Assembly: GCF_014384985.1 (NCBI RefSeq)
Contig: NZ_JACRSX010000018.1
Span: 1 to 64,000, forward strand
DNA from: Jutongia huaianensis
GTDB taxonomy: Bacteria; Bacillota; Clostridia; Lachnospirales; Lachnospiraceae
Direction of reading: 5' to 3'
Length of the DNA: 64,000 nt
The position numbers and the translations under genes were made by a program. Numbering within the stretch: position 1 is the first letter of the stretch; every line of letters starts with the position of its first letter. A model generated the notes under the pieces. That model worked only from the letters and a program-made list of their open reading frames with translations, had not been told where the DNA came from and searched no databases. Shown piece by piece: positions 28,632 through 37,316 of this stretch.

Positions 28632-28670
28632 AACTCCCGCAGAGAAGTAGTGTATCTGCGGGAGTTTTTT
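28632..28670 (+). terminator. Terminator after trpB
   Basis: A perfect 12-bp stem aactcccgcaga/tctgcgggagtt with an 11-base loop and TTTT. Confidence 0.9.
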
Positions 28671-28739
28671 CTAACATTTTCTAACATTTGCCAGCATACC
28701 ATGATGAAAACCCCACACAATAAAAGTGGGGGTGATCAA

Positions 28740-28931
28740 ATGCTGTTGGATGTGGCGAGCGGCGGATTTGCTTTAAGTCTTGCGCTGACCAACCGGACGG
28801 ATCTGGTATCGGAGGATATGAATCCGGAGGAACGGCGGGAGATGCTGGAAAAGCTTCGAAGTGAACAGCTTGAAAAAGAGGTAGGACTGTTAGTGAACCA
28901 GATTGGCAAGATCGATCAGCCGCCGGGTTAA
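28740..28931 (+). CDS. Small protein of unknown function
   Basis: 63 aa: a hydrophobic N-terminal third (LLDVASGGFALSLAL) then a charged helix (NPEERREMLEKLRSEQLEKEV). A ggggg run sits 6 bases before the ATG at 28740. ATGs at 28701 and 28704 are alternatives. It precedes the chemoreceptor gene by about 100 bases. I recognise no family. Confidence 0.5.
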   Translation: MLLDVASGGFALSLALTNRTDLVSEDMNPEERREMLEKLRSEQLEKEVGLLVNQIGKIDQPPG

Positions 28932-29032
28932 TAACCGTAGTAAAGTTTTGTATAATAGGGTGGCTTTGTATATACAAAAGCAGGGGCGTCATGGTAAAAT
29001 AGATGTAATGGCAAAGTACAGGAGGGAAATGA

Positions 29033-31030
29033 ATGAAAAAAAAGAAAAAGAAAAAGAACAATGGTCAATTATTGAAGTACAGTGATTTATTTACGAAGAT
29101 CATCAACCGAAATATCTGTATTATTCTGGTGATCGTGCTTGGGATCGCATTTGTCGGCGTTACCCTTATGTCTGTATACAGAGGTAATGCGGCAATCAAT
29201 TCTGAGGCGCAGGAATACCGGGCAGAGATTGAGAAATGGGTATTAAAGCAGCAGAGCATATTAAATATGTTTGTTAATAATATAGAGGCGCAGGGAGATC
29301 TCTATAAGGATTATGACGCTGCTGTGCAGTATCTGGATCACATAACGCAGAAATATGAGGAGATTTCCTGTACATATTTATCAGATCCGTCACTGCCGAC
29401 GGTTGTAATTATGAATAATGGCTGGAAGCCGGATGCTGATTTTGATGTGACGCAGCGATCCTGGTATTCTGATGCCATTGACAATGATGACATTGCAGTC
29501 AGTGCTCCATATCTTGATGAACAGACGGGGAACTACTGTATAACTATGAGCAAGCGTGTTGTGATTGACGGAAAGACGATCGGTGTATTTGGCATTGACT
29601 TCTATATGGATCAGTTGACGGCGATTCTTTCGGACAGCTACAATGGGCGCAATTATGCATTTTTGGCATCAAAGGATGGAATGATCGTGACACATCCGTC
29701 GGAGCAGCTGCAGCTTGGAGAGGGTGTTTCGGTAAAGGTCAGCGACAGCGTTTATGCAAAGTGCAAAAAGGACGCTTCCGTAAAAATGATCATTGATTAT
29801 CAGAAAAAGGCCAAAACGGTTACGGCAATGACAACGGAGGATGGCAATTTCCGTGTCTTTATGGTAGAGGATTGGTTGCAGGTATATGCTTTTCTGGCAG
29901 AGACTACGATATTTTACATATTTATGTTTATAGCCTGTGTCTGGTGCAGCATCTGGTATAACCGCAGGATTATCGGTAAATGGTTCCAGCCTCTGGAGGA
30001 GTTTGCCAGAAAGATCCCGGCAGTGGCGCAGGGACAGCTGGATATTGTTTTTGATGAGGATGAGATCTGCCTGGAGATTAAAGTGTTGCAGGACTCATTA
30101 AACCGGATGGTTACGTCATTAAATACATATATCAATGATATTGTTCGTATATTGGAGGATATTGCAGAAGGAAATCTGGCTGTTACTTCTGACATTGAGT
30201 ATCGGGGAGATTTTGAAAGGTTACAGCAGGCAATTCAGGAGATTACAGGCAATCTGAATGGACTGGTTCGTGATATTGAGCAGAGTGCAAAGCAGTTTCA
30301 GGGTATTTCTATGCAGGTTTCCGATATGTCCGGTCAGGTTGAGCAGGGAGCCAGACAGCAGGCGGACAGTATAGATGATCTTGCACAAAATATGACTCAT
30401 CTGCAGAAAGGCATGGTACAGGCGACCGGCAGTGTACGGGAAGTGATTGTGGCGGTAAATGCCAACAACGAAAATCTTCGTGATATTACTCACAATCAGA
30501 TCAACCTTCTCAGCGATAAAATGCATGAGATTTCAGAAAGCTCCGCAAAGATCGGGGAATGTCTGGAGCTGATAAACAGTATCAACAGTCAGACTAATCT
30601 TCTTGCACTGAATGCTTCTATTGAGGCGGCAAGGGCAGGAGAGGCAGGAAAGGGATTTGCCGTTGTGGCAGATGAGATCCGGAAACTGTCGGAGAATACA
30701 GCGGATGCCAGCGGTGAGATCCGTGGAATGATCCAGAAAAATAACGAGTCCGTTCGGGAAGGAATTGACATCACAGAGCATACGGTTCAGATTCTTGAGG
30801 ATAATCTGAAGAGCTTTGAAGAAGCCCGTGACGAGATTACGAAAGCAGCGCAGATCATAGAAAATCAGGAAGAATACATGAATAATATTTCTCAGTCGAT
30901 GGGAACCATTGGCAGTATTGTAGACAACAATACCAGTGTTTCCGAAGAGAATACGGCGGCGGCAGAAGAAATGACACAGCAGACAGGCCGGCTCTCCAGT
31001 CAGATCGGAAAATTCCATCTGGCAGAGTGA
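29033..31030 (+). CDS. Methyl-accepting chemotaxis protein with dCache sensor
   Basis: 665 aa. A poly-Lys start, a first membrane helix ([19 protein letters not shown]), then an extracellular double-Cache domain (~50-285; RSWYSDAI and [12 protein letters not shown] are typical). A second helix near 290-310 leads to HAMP and a cytoplasmic signalling domain with the hairpin tip [37 protein letters not shown] (~515-550). aggagg is 7 bases upstream. No che or flagellar genes are in view. Confidence 0.93.
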   Translation: MKKKKKKKNNGQLLKYSDLFTKIINRNICIILVIVLGIAFVGVTLMSVYRGNAAINSEAQEYRAEIEKWVLKQQSILNMFVNNIEAQGDLYKDYDAAVQYLDHITQKYEEISCTYLSDPSLPTVVIMNNGWKPDADFDVTQRSWYSDAIDNDDIAVSAPYLDEQTGNYCITMSKRVVIDGKTIGVFGIDFYMDQLTAILSDSYNGRNYAFLASKDGMIVTHPSEQLQLGEGVSVKVSDSVYAKCKKDASVKMIIDYQKKAKTVTAMTTEDGNFRVFMVEDWLQVYAFLAETTIFYIFMFIACVWCSIWYNRRIIGKWFQPLEEFARKIPAVAQGQLDIVFDEDEICLEIKVLQDSLNRMVTSLNTYINDIVRILEDIAEGNLAVTSDIEYRGDFERLQQAIQEITGNLNGLVRDIEQSAKQFQGISMQVSDMSGQVEQGARQQADSIDDLAQNMTHLQKGMVQATGSVREVIVAVNANNENLRDITHNQINLLSDKMHEISESSAKIGECLELINSINSQTNLLALNASIEAARAGEAGKGFAVVADEIRKLSENTADASGEIRGMIQKNNESVREGIDITEHTVQILEDNLKSFEEARDEITKAAQIIENQEEYMNNISQSMGTIGSIVDNNTSVSEENTAAAEEMTQQTGRLSSQIGKFHLAE

Positions 31031-31095
31031 CGGAATCCATCCTGTTTTCAGGAGAAAACGACTGGGGCGAAAACTGCCGAAAACTGGCAGAATCA

Positions 31096-31124
31096 TTGAC
31101 TTTTTGCGCCTGATATGATAAATT
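31096..31124 (+). promoter_or_regulatory. Promoter of the kinase/phosphatase module
   Basis: TTGACT at 31096-31101, a 17-base spacer and TAAATT at 31119-31124, about 115 bases upstream of the Sel1 gene. Confidence 0.5.
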
Positions 31125-31239
31125 TAATCTATGTATTTATGTGTATTGGAGAGTTATGCCTGTGGGTCAGAGATGATTGTCTTTTGGAAGGGCATAGTGG
31201 TAAAAGTGCAAATAATATTTGCAGAAATGGAGATGGGGC

Positions 31240-31803
31240 ATGGATTATACAAAATTAACAAATCAGGATCTGGAGCAGCTGATTGAGCAGAAGGATGTAG
31301 AGGCTACCTGTGAGATGGCGGACAGATGTCTGAATGGTACATATGGGGTTGAACAGAATTTAAACAGAGCGTATCAGCTTTATCACAGAGCGGAGAGTAA
31401 GGGAAGCAGGCGTGCATACGTTGGATTAGCGTATATGTACGAAAATGGTATTCTCTTTGGACAGAATATAGAGCTGGCCAAGAAGTATTATGCGATGGCC
31501 GGTGTAGAAAAGACAGAATTTGCAGAGGTACAGGAACGGAAAAAGCATTATGTTGAGATGGAGTCAGGACCACGGGAGCCGGTTCGTGTCGGAGCCGATG
31601 GTCAGGTGATCGACCGGATTGTCAACGAAGCAATGGGAATCAGTGATGAACCTGTTGATGAGTCCAGACAGCATTTGATGGAGATGGCTGTGAGCCGCGC
31701 CCAGGAGGCGGCCGAAGCAGCACGGATGGCGGCGGTTAAGGCACAGGAGGCAGCCGCAGCAGCAGATAAGGCAGCAGAATATGCAAAAAAAGCCTGTCTG
31801 TAG
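31240..31803 (+). CDS. Sel1-repeat protein with Ala-rich coiled-coil tail
   Basis: 187 aa. Two Sel1/TPR-like repeats (ADRCLNGTYGVEQNLNRAY and YMYENGILFGQNIELAKKYY) make a protein-binding solenoid; the last ~45 residues are an Ala/Glu/Lys coiled coil. ATG at 31240 is chosen with ggagatgggg upstream; the ATG at 31219 lacks a site. First gene of a four-gene set with the kinase, vWA and PP2C proteins, so probably a scaffold. Confidence 0.78.
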   Translation: MDYTKLTNQDLEQLIEQKDVEATCEMADRCLNGTYGVEQNLNRAYQLYHRAESKGSRRAYVGLAYMYENGILFGQNIELAKKYYAMAGVEKTEFAEVQERKKHYVEMESGPREPVRVGADGQVIDRIVNEAMGISDEPVDESRQHLMEMAVSRAQEAAEAARMAAVKAQEAAAAADKAAEYAKKACL

Positions 31804-31817
31804 ACATGGAGGATTAA

Positions 31818-33071
31818 ATGAAAAAGTATCGGGGAGCATCGGGAAAAATATATAATATTGATCCGGAGCCAATCGCCAAGGGCGGTGAAGGGACGATATG
31901 TGCCGTAGAAGGGGCAGATGATATCGTAGCAAAAATATACAAACAGGAAAAAAGAACAAAGCGTCGTTTGGAAAAGCTCTCTCTGATGATTCGCTATCAG
32001 TTAACGGATATTCAGCGCCGGCAGGTTACATGGCCATTGGACGTGATCTATGAGGAGTCCGGCTTTGCAGGTTATATTATGCCGAGACTTCATAGTGCTG
32101 AGGACTTTACTGTGGTATGTGGTGCCGGGATTGAGGAGATCAATCTGGAGGATCGATTATTTATCGGATATAATATTTGCGCAGCGGTAGATACGGTACA
32201 TAGTTTTGGCCAGGTTTGTGGCGATCTGAATCCACAGAATATCTGTGTCAACCTGGATATGGACGATCCGGGAGCTTTGATGGTTACTTTGGTAGACACT
32301 GATTCGTATCATATTGTAAATGGTCAGATGATGTATCGCTGTGAGGTGGGACAGGCGAATTATATACCACCGGAGCTGCAGAAACGTTTATATGGCGGGC
32401 AGAGCTTATCGTCTATGCCACTTCCGACATATAGTAAGGAGACGGATCGTTTTGCGCTGGCAGTTAATTTATTTTCATTATTTATGAATGGCTGTCATCC
32501 TTTTGCGTGCGCGATCGACCCGGAGGAGGCAGAGCAAATGGATGAATCCTTGGATATACCACAGCCTTCCGACAATATCCGTAAAGGATTTTCACCATTC
32601 TTTTACAAGAAAAAGGGAATCACATATCCGACTTATGCGCCGGACTTTACATTCCTTCCGGAGAGTTTTCAGAGATTGTTTTATCGTACCTTTGTGGATG
32701 GCTATAAGGATCCAACGGTGCGTGCCAGTGCCAGTGAGTGGATGCAGGTGATCATGGAAGTCTTACAAAATAAAGACTATATTAAATGTCCGCATGGCCA
32801 TATTTACTTTATCCACAAAATGGAATGTCCTTATTGCGAGATGATCAAAAAGCATCAGGAGAGACAGCGAAAAGCGGAGGCAGAGGCGGCCGCAGAGAAA
32901 AGAAGAATTGCAGCCAGTCAGCCGATTCATCCGAAGGAGCATATGGCAGACAATTATATGGATGTACGCCCGAAGGAGCCGACATTCCTGGAGTCGCATT
33001 TTGTATTTATCATCTATGGAGTAATTGCATTTTTTATCATTTTATTTATTGTATGGTATTTTAACAGCTGA
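31818..33071 (+). CDS. Membrane-anchored Ser/Thr kinase-like protein (YegI type)
   Basis: 417 aa. Kinase-like domain, residues ~1-310: glycine loop KGGEGTICAV, ATP-lysine in IVAKIYK, catalytic-loop equivalent CGDLNPQNICV, and VDTDSYHI in the DFG position. Then a cysteine cluster (KCPHGHIYF, CPYCE) that could bind zinc, a coiled coil, and a C-terminal membrane helix (FVFIIYGVIAFFIILFIVW). The neighbours are vWA and PP2C genes, matching the kinase-phosphatase-TerY-like triads of bacteria (E. coli yegI/yegK/yegL). Confidence 0.82.
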   Translation: MKKYRGASGKIYNIDPEPIAKGGEGTICAVEGADDIVAKIYKQEKRTKRRLEKLSLMIRYQLTDIQRRQVTWPLDVIYEESGFAGYIMPRLHSAEDFTVVCGAGIEEINLEDRLFIGYNICAAVDTVHSFGQVCGDLNPQNICVNLDMDDPGALMVTLVDTDSYHIVNGQMMYRCEVGQANYIPPELQKRLYGGQSLSSMPLPTYSKETDRFALAVNLFSLFMNGCHPFACAIDPEEAEQMDESLDIPQPSDNIRKGFSPFFYKKKGITYPTYAPDFTFLPESFQRLFYRTFVDGYKDPTVRASASEWMQVIMEVLQNKDYIKCPHGHIYFIHKMECPYCEMIKKHQERQRKAEAEAAAEKRRIAASQPIHPKEHMADNYMDVRPKEPTFLESHFVFIIYGVIAFFIILFIVWYFNS

Positions 33072-33121
33072 TAGAGGTAACACCAAGGGGTAGCAATGAA
33101 AAGGAAACAGGAGGAAGGAAA

Positions 33122-33841
33122 ATGAGTGAACAGATCACGAAGGAGCAGTTGTTTGGGGGGATTGCAGCACCAAGCGAACCGCATATGGCATGTGTGCTTC
33201 TGCTGGATATTTCCAGTTCAATGAAAGGAGCACCGATTCAGAGTCTGAATGAAGCGATCGCAAAATTCAAGCAGCAGGTATGTCAGGATCCGCTTGCGAG
33301 GAAACGTGTCGAGGTAGCGATTGTTACATTTGAGACACATGTAGAGATTGTCAGTGATTTTATGCCGATCGATCAGATGCCGGCTATCACATTGGAGCCG
33401 GGTGGACAGACACATATGGCAGAGGCGATACAGGTAGCCATTGATCTGGTTAAGAAACGTACCAGAGAATATCAGGGAGTTGGGGTTCCTTGTTTTAAGC
33501 CGTGGATCTTTATGATCACGGATGGCGTTTCTATGTCTACACCGGAGGCGATGCAGGAGGCAGCCGCCAGAATTCACGAGGAGGAGTCAAAGGGAAGTAA
33601 TGGACGTCTCAAATTCTGGGCTTTAGGTGTCGATGATTATGATAAAGAAGAGCTTTTTAAGCTGACAGACCGCGTGATCGAATTGCAGCAGCATGAGTTC
33701 ACAGGTATTTTTGACTGGCTGGTAGACAGCATGAGTGCAATCTCCAAGAGCCAGGTAGGAGACAGGATTGAGCTGGATAATCTGCCGGAGGGCGCAGGTA
33801 TGGCAGCGGATATCGAGGAGAGGGATGTCAGCGAGTGGTAG
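33122..33841 (+). CDS. vWA-domain protein (TerY/YegL type)
   Basis: 239 aa, essentially one von Willebrand A domain with an intact MIDAS: DISSSMKG (~residues 29-36), Thr in GGQTHMAEA and Asp in MITDGVS. Metal-dependent protein-binding module. Between the kinase and the PP2C gene; it is probably the substrate or adaptor of that pair. Confidence 0.88.
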   Translation: MSEQITKEQLFGGIAAPSEPHMACVLLLDISSSMKGAPIQSLNEAIAKFKQQVCQDPLARKRVEVAIVTFETHVEIVSDFMPIDQMPAITLEPGGQTHMAEAIQVAIDLVKKRTREYQGVGVPCFKPWIFMITDGVSMSTPEAMQEAAARIHEEESKGSNGRLKFWALGVDDYDKEELFKLTDRVIELQQHEFTGIFDWLVDSMSAISKSQVGDRIELDNLPEGAGMAADIEERDVSEW

Positions 33842-33877
33842 GAGATCATTTCTGACATTTGAGAAGGGGCGTATGAC

Positions 33878-34999
33878 ATGTTAAGCTATGGATTTTCTAT
33901 CAAAGGAAAAGCACATATAAAAGCAGGGGTTGTATGTCAGGATGCCAATATGCATGGGGAGATCGCACCGGGATTATATGTCGGCGTAGCTGCAGATGGG
34001 GTTGGCAGTGCGCGTCATTCGGATATTGCATCCGGTCTTGCGACAGAGAAGCTGGTAGAATATTTAGAACGTCATATACGGGCCGATTATGGAATTGATG
34101 AGAAAAAGGTCTGTCTCAAGGCAGGATTTCAGTATGCAGAGAAAGCTATTGAAGAATATGTGCAGGACTGCGATGATATGCTCAATGAATATGACACAAC
34201 TCTTCATGTGGTGCTCTATGATGGCAGGACAGTGGTTTATGGTCATGCCGGTGATGGAGGGATTCTGGTCCGGACCGTGTCCGGAGAGACAAAGGTGGCG
34301 ACATTTCCGCAGAAGGGATCTGACGGGGTCTCGGTAATGCCTCTCCGGGCAGGGGAGCAATCGTGGGAATTTGGTTATTTTCCGGAAAGAGTAGCAGCAG
34401 TTATGCTTGTTACGGATGGAATCCTCGAAAGAGTGATTCAGCCACAGTTATTAAATCTTCCGGCGACCAGAGAGGAAATTCAAAATTCTGACAGACATAA
34501 AAAAAATGTGTATCTAAGTGCAACGGAGTTCTTTATGAATCCGTATTGTGTGCTTGGTAATAAAAATCTTCAGGATCCGATTGATCTGTACCATTATTAT
34601 ATTAATGGAGAGTTTTTGGATGCAGCACAGGACTGGCAGTTATATCTGGACTGTATGCGCCGGGGCTATCAGAGTATGTATGATGCCGCGACGGCGGAAA
34701 AGATCTGCAGTACCATGACAGCAAGTGTGCCACTGTGGAATATCGAAGACACGACAGATGATAAGACAATCGTATGTCTGATCAATGAGAATGCACAGAT
34801 CAAGGTGCCAAAGCCGGAGTATTTCTATGAACCGGATTGGGCAAAGCTTCGTCAACATTATGAGCATTTGCTGTATCCTGCGGGTTTTGGTGGAGAGGAT
34901 CCGCTGGCACAGCCGCAGACGCCGGGCGGTAAGGAAGAAGAAAACAGTAAAAACAGAAAAAAAGGCGGTTTGTTTAAATCAGTATTTCGAAATAAATAA
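33878..34999 (+). CDS. PP2C-type Ser/Thr phosphatase
   Basis: 373 aa. The N-terminal PP2C fold has metal-binding VCQDAN (~24-29), VAADGVGSARHSD (~48) and HAGDGGI (~125), plus MLVTDGILER. The C-terminal ~130 residues are extra and end Lys/Asn-rich. It should reverse phosphorylation by the kinase two genes upstream. A terminator follows, closing the operon. Confidence 0.85.
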   Translation: MLSYGFSIKGKAHIKAGVVCQDANMHGEIAPGLYVGVAADGVGSARHSDIASGLATEKLVEYLERHIRADYGIDEKKVCLKAGFQYAEKAIEEYVQDCDDMLNEYDTTLHVVLYDGRTVVYGHAGDGGILVRTVSGETKVATFPQKGSDGVSVMPLRAGEQSWEFGYFPERVAAVMLVTDGILERVIQPQLLNLPATREEIQNSDRHKKNVYLSATEFFMNPYCVLGNKNLQDPIDLYHYYINGEFLDAAQDWQLYLDCMRRGYQSMYDAATAEKICSTMTASVPLWNIEDTTDDKTIVCLINENAQIKVPKPEYFYEPDWAKLRQHYEHLLYPAGFGGEDPLAQPQTPGGKEEENSKNRKKGGLFKSVFRNK

Positions 35000-35025
35000 A
35001 AAAAGTACGGCGAATAAGTAATGGA

Positions 35026-35060
35026 ATCCCGGATGATCATGGTCATTCGGGATATTTTAT
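35026..35060 (+). terminator. Terminator after the PP2C gene
   Basis: An 11-bp stem (atcccggatga/tcattcgggat, one wobble) with a 6-base loop and attttatt. Confidence 0.8.
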
Positions 35061-35079
35061 TGGAAAATATTAGTTTAAA

Positions 35080-35106
35080 TGAACCGATTTCATTCGTGGT
35101 TTGTCT
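35080..35106 (+). promoter_or_regulatory. Possible ECF-type promoter of the interrupted sigma operon
   Basis: TGAACC at 35080-35085 and GTCT at 35103-35106 with 17 bases between resemble ECF -35/-10 boxes. It lies upstream of the severed sigma 5' end, so autoregulation before insertion is plausible. Confidence 0.3.
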
Positions 35107-35193
35107 TATATATAGACACATAAATAATGTACATGAAAATTGTGTTTGACCATTTCAAGTGGGGGAGCAGATTTAAAACATGGATAAAAAGGG

Positions 35194-35218
35194 ATGTCCG
35201 ACTGTTTAAGAAAACAAG
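35194..35218 (+). pseudogene. Severed 5' end of an ECF sigma-factor gene
   Basis: ATG at 35194 opens MSDCLRKQ before the element begins. Joining 35194-35218 to 61125 at the shared acaag gives MSDCLRKQVVEEEKDLLYRL, a normal ECF sigma N-terminus continuing in frame into the gene at the right end of the element. Only a weak ribosome site is seen. Confidence 0.75.
35214..35218. other. attL core (acaag)
   Basis: The left copy of the 5-bp sequence shared by both junctions. The flank to its left is host sigma-gene sequence; to the right is element sequence (acgttgcaatc). Confidence 0.7.
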
Positions 35219-35273
35219 ACGTTGCAATCTATTTGAAAATACAAGGCTTTTCCGAAGAAAGGAAAAGTGAAAA

Positions 35274-36404
35274 ATGAAAGAATTATCCTTCAAAATTCAG
35301 GGCGAATTTGTGTGTCACCTGGCCCGATCCTGGTTCTGGGACGAAAACCGCGAATATGAGAAGTGCGAAGAACTTCTTCTTTCCTGTCTTATGACGGACG
35401 AAATATCCGAAGAAGAAAAGAAGAAAATTGTCGTTGAAATTCTGGAAGGCCGGAAGATTCTTGTCGGCGTGAATGAACTTGAACTTGTCGAGGATGGCGA
35501 ACTGATCCGACCGCTTGCAGATAAATTCAAAGAGTATCAGAAAAAAGAAATGATCCGAAAAATCGAAGAAGACATCCAGCGCCGGCCGCTGGCTTATCTG
35601 GATCCGTATTCTTGCGACAAAAATATAAATGAATACAAACCGGTTGACAATCTGGTTTTCGACGATGAACGGGACGTTCAGGAAGCCTTCGGCCGCCACT
35701 TGACGCCATATCAGGAAGTCAGATTGTGGGCCTATTCTTCCGAAAATTTATGGTATCATGCCAGCCGCCTTCTTCCTGGATTCTGGGACGAAAAGGAACG
35801 AAAGTATCTGGATAATGGCCTTTATTTAATTGAGCGGCCGAAACTTGTCTATGAACTAATTGGCGGCCCGGTAACAGATCAGAACGAAGAAAAGTTGTTC
35901 ACGCTGTTAAAAAATCACTTGAAATCGCTTGTAAATAATGGGTTCGCCACCGGCGAGAAGGCGAAAGAAATCATACACCGCAATATGAAGTATGACGCGG
36001 CCATGAAAGAAATTAACCAGGAGCGCCAGGAACAGACAGAAGAAAAACCGAATTCCGATCAGTTGAATAGAACCACATCCCCGGACGATTTCCTTTCCGA
36101 ATATGGATTGATAGATCCTTCCGGCAATTATTACAGTTGTTCGTTCGCCGGACATCATACGAAAGCACATTATATTTTAAAGGCCAGGGAAAGAAAGTTT
36201 TATGATTTCGACGAAGCCCTGGACAAATTATATTCTGACGGATGGGCGATCATTCGGAACCCAGATCTGGGCGGAAGCGTATTCTTTGATTACAGAGCCG
36301 ACAGACGACCAACGAAACGCCAGATCGACACCGCTTTCGACCACATGATAAGATTCAACGAACGCACACTTCCAGGAATTAAAGAATATCTTGAACACGA
36401 ATGA
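35274..36404 (+). CDS. Element protein of unknown function
   Basis: 376 aa, soluble, rich in Glu and aromatic residues (YLDPYSCDKNINEYKPVDN; FAGHHTKAHYILKARERKFY). No family recognised. An aaggaaaag site is upstream; the preceding cttttcc/ggaaaag can form a small hairpin over it. First gene inside the left end of the element; a terminator follows. Confidence 0.6.
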   Translation: MKELSFKIQGEFVCHLARSWFWDENREYEKCEELLLSCLMTDEISEEEKKKIVVEILEGRKILVGVNELELVEDGELIRPLADKFKEYQKKEMIRKIEEDIQRRPLAYLDPYSCDKNINEYKPVDNLVFDDERDVQEAFGRHLTPYQEVRLWAYSSENLWYHASRLLPGFWDEKERKYLDNGLYLIERPKLVYELIGGPVTDQNEEKLFTLLKNHLKSLVNNGFATGEKAKEIIHRNMKYDAAMKEINQERQEQTEEKPNSDQLNRTTSPDDFLSEYGLIDPSGNYYSCSFAGHHTKAHYILKARERKFYDFDEALDKLYSDGWAIIRNPDLGGSVFFDYRADRRPTKRQIDTAFDHMIRFNERTLPGIKEYLEHE

Positions 36405-36408
36405 ACCG

Positions 36409-36433
36409 AAGCCGCCAGAAATGGCGGCTTTTC
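36409..36433 (+). terminator. Terminator
   Basis: A perfect 9-bp stem aagccgcca/tggcggctt with GAAA loop and TT. Confidence 0.75.
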
Positions 36434-36474
36434 ACTTTATAGTGTAAAAAGTAAAGAAAATGTATAATAAATAC

Positions 36475-36503
36475 TTGACATATTACACTTTATAGTGTAT
36501 TAT
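36475..36503 (+). promoter_or_regulatory. Element promoter with ACACT-N4-AGTGT operator
   Basis: TTGACA 36475-36480, 17-base spacer, TATTAT 36498-36503. The palindrome acactttatagtgt (36485-36498) fills the spacer and touches the -10. A partial palindrome (cactttatagtg) is at 36433-36444. The same arrangement recurs at 60098-60126 and 60510-60538, implying a shared repressor. Confidence 0.8.
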
Positions 36504-36545
36504 ATAGCCATAACAAAGGAACACACAAGGAAAGGAAATAAGCAC

Positions 36546-37286
36546 ATGGCTAGTATAGAATTTATTCAAAAAAGAGTTGACGGCGCAAAAACCAAAATCG
36601 AAAAACTGAATAAGAAGCTAGAAAGAATTGAAATTGCTAAGGCTTCCAACTATGAAGAAAACAACCCGTATTGTTATAGTGATTATGACCTTCGATACAC
36701 GGTTCGCGATCTTGAAGAAGCGAAGGCAAACCTTCAAAAATACGAAAATCAGCTTGCAAAAGAACAAGAAAAGGCCGGAAGTAGAAATGTTAAAGCGATC
36801 AACGACTTCCTGGACAAATGGTTGCAAAACTGTATTGAATATTTCGATTTGGAATATCCAAAATACCAGGCCGCCCGGGAAGAATATTTTCGAAAAGATC
36901 GGGAGTATTGCCAGCGCTTTAACAACAGAAGCAATCAGACACCAGAAGAAAGAAAAGCAGACAGAAAAGAACACGACAAAATGAAAAGAGATTTCCGCGC
37001 GGCATGGGCGCACGTTACACAGTTCGATCACGGTTCCCTTCCGTGGCGCGAAACAATGGTGAAAGATCTTACCCAGGAAAGAATTCGAAAGTATGATGAT
37101 ATTATCGAACGGACAAACGAAATTGTCGGAAAGATAACCGACGCTAGTAAACTTCGAGTTTCTCCGAAAGGAAATCTTGATGGTATAGTTATCGGCGAAA
37201 AAGGCACAGCAAAAGTCCAGACAATCGGTGCTGGTGGATATAATATTCAGTGTTTCCATTTTCGGACGCTTATCAATCCGATGTAA
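36546..37286 (+). CDS. Coiled-coil element protein of unknown function
   Basis: 246 aa. The N-terminal half is a long charged coiled coil (KRVDGAKTKIEKLNKKLERI), the C-terminal end a small globular part (VIGEKGTAKVQTIGAGGYN). ATG at 36546 is preferred because aggaaaggaaa precedes it; 36495 lies inside the promoter. Proteins of this pattern occur on Lachnospiraceae integrative elements, but I cannot assign a function. Confidence 0.65.
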   Translation: MASIEFIQKRVDGAKTKIEKLNKKLERIEIAKASNYEENNPYCYSDYDLRYTVRDLEEAKANLQKYENQLAKEQEKAGSRNVKAINDFLDKWLQNCIEYFDLEYPKYQAAREEYFRKDREYCQRFNNRSNQTPEERKADRKEHDKMKRDFRAAWAHVTQFDHGSLPWRETMVKDLTQERIRKYDDIIERTNEIVGKITDASKLRVSPKGNLDGIVIGEKGTAKVQTIGAGGYNIQCFHFRTLINPM

Positions 37287-37292
37287 AGAAAG

Positions 37293-37316
37293 AGCCGCCC
37301 GAAGGCGGCTTTCTTT
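37293..37316 (+). terminator. Terminator between convergent genes
   Basis: A 7-bp stem agccgcc/ggcggct with loop cgaa and ttcttt. A/T tracts on both sides would also serve the recombinase gene on the other strand. Confidence 0.7.

Noticed and set aside
36618..37259. 213-codon minus-strand frame opposite the coiled-coil gene
   Set aside because: Phe/Val-rich antisense shadow of a Lys/Glu-rich coiled coil; no ribosome site.
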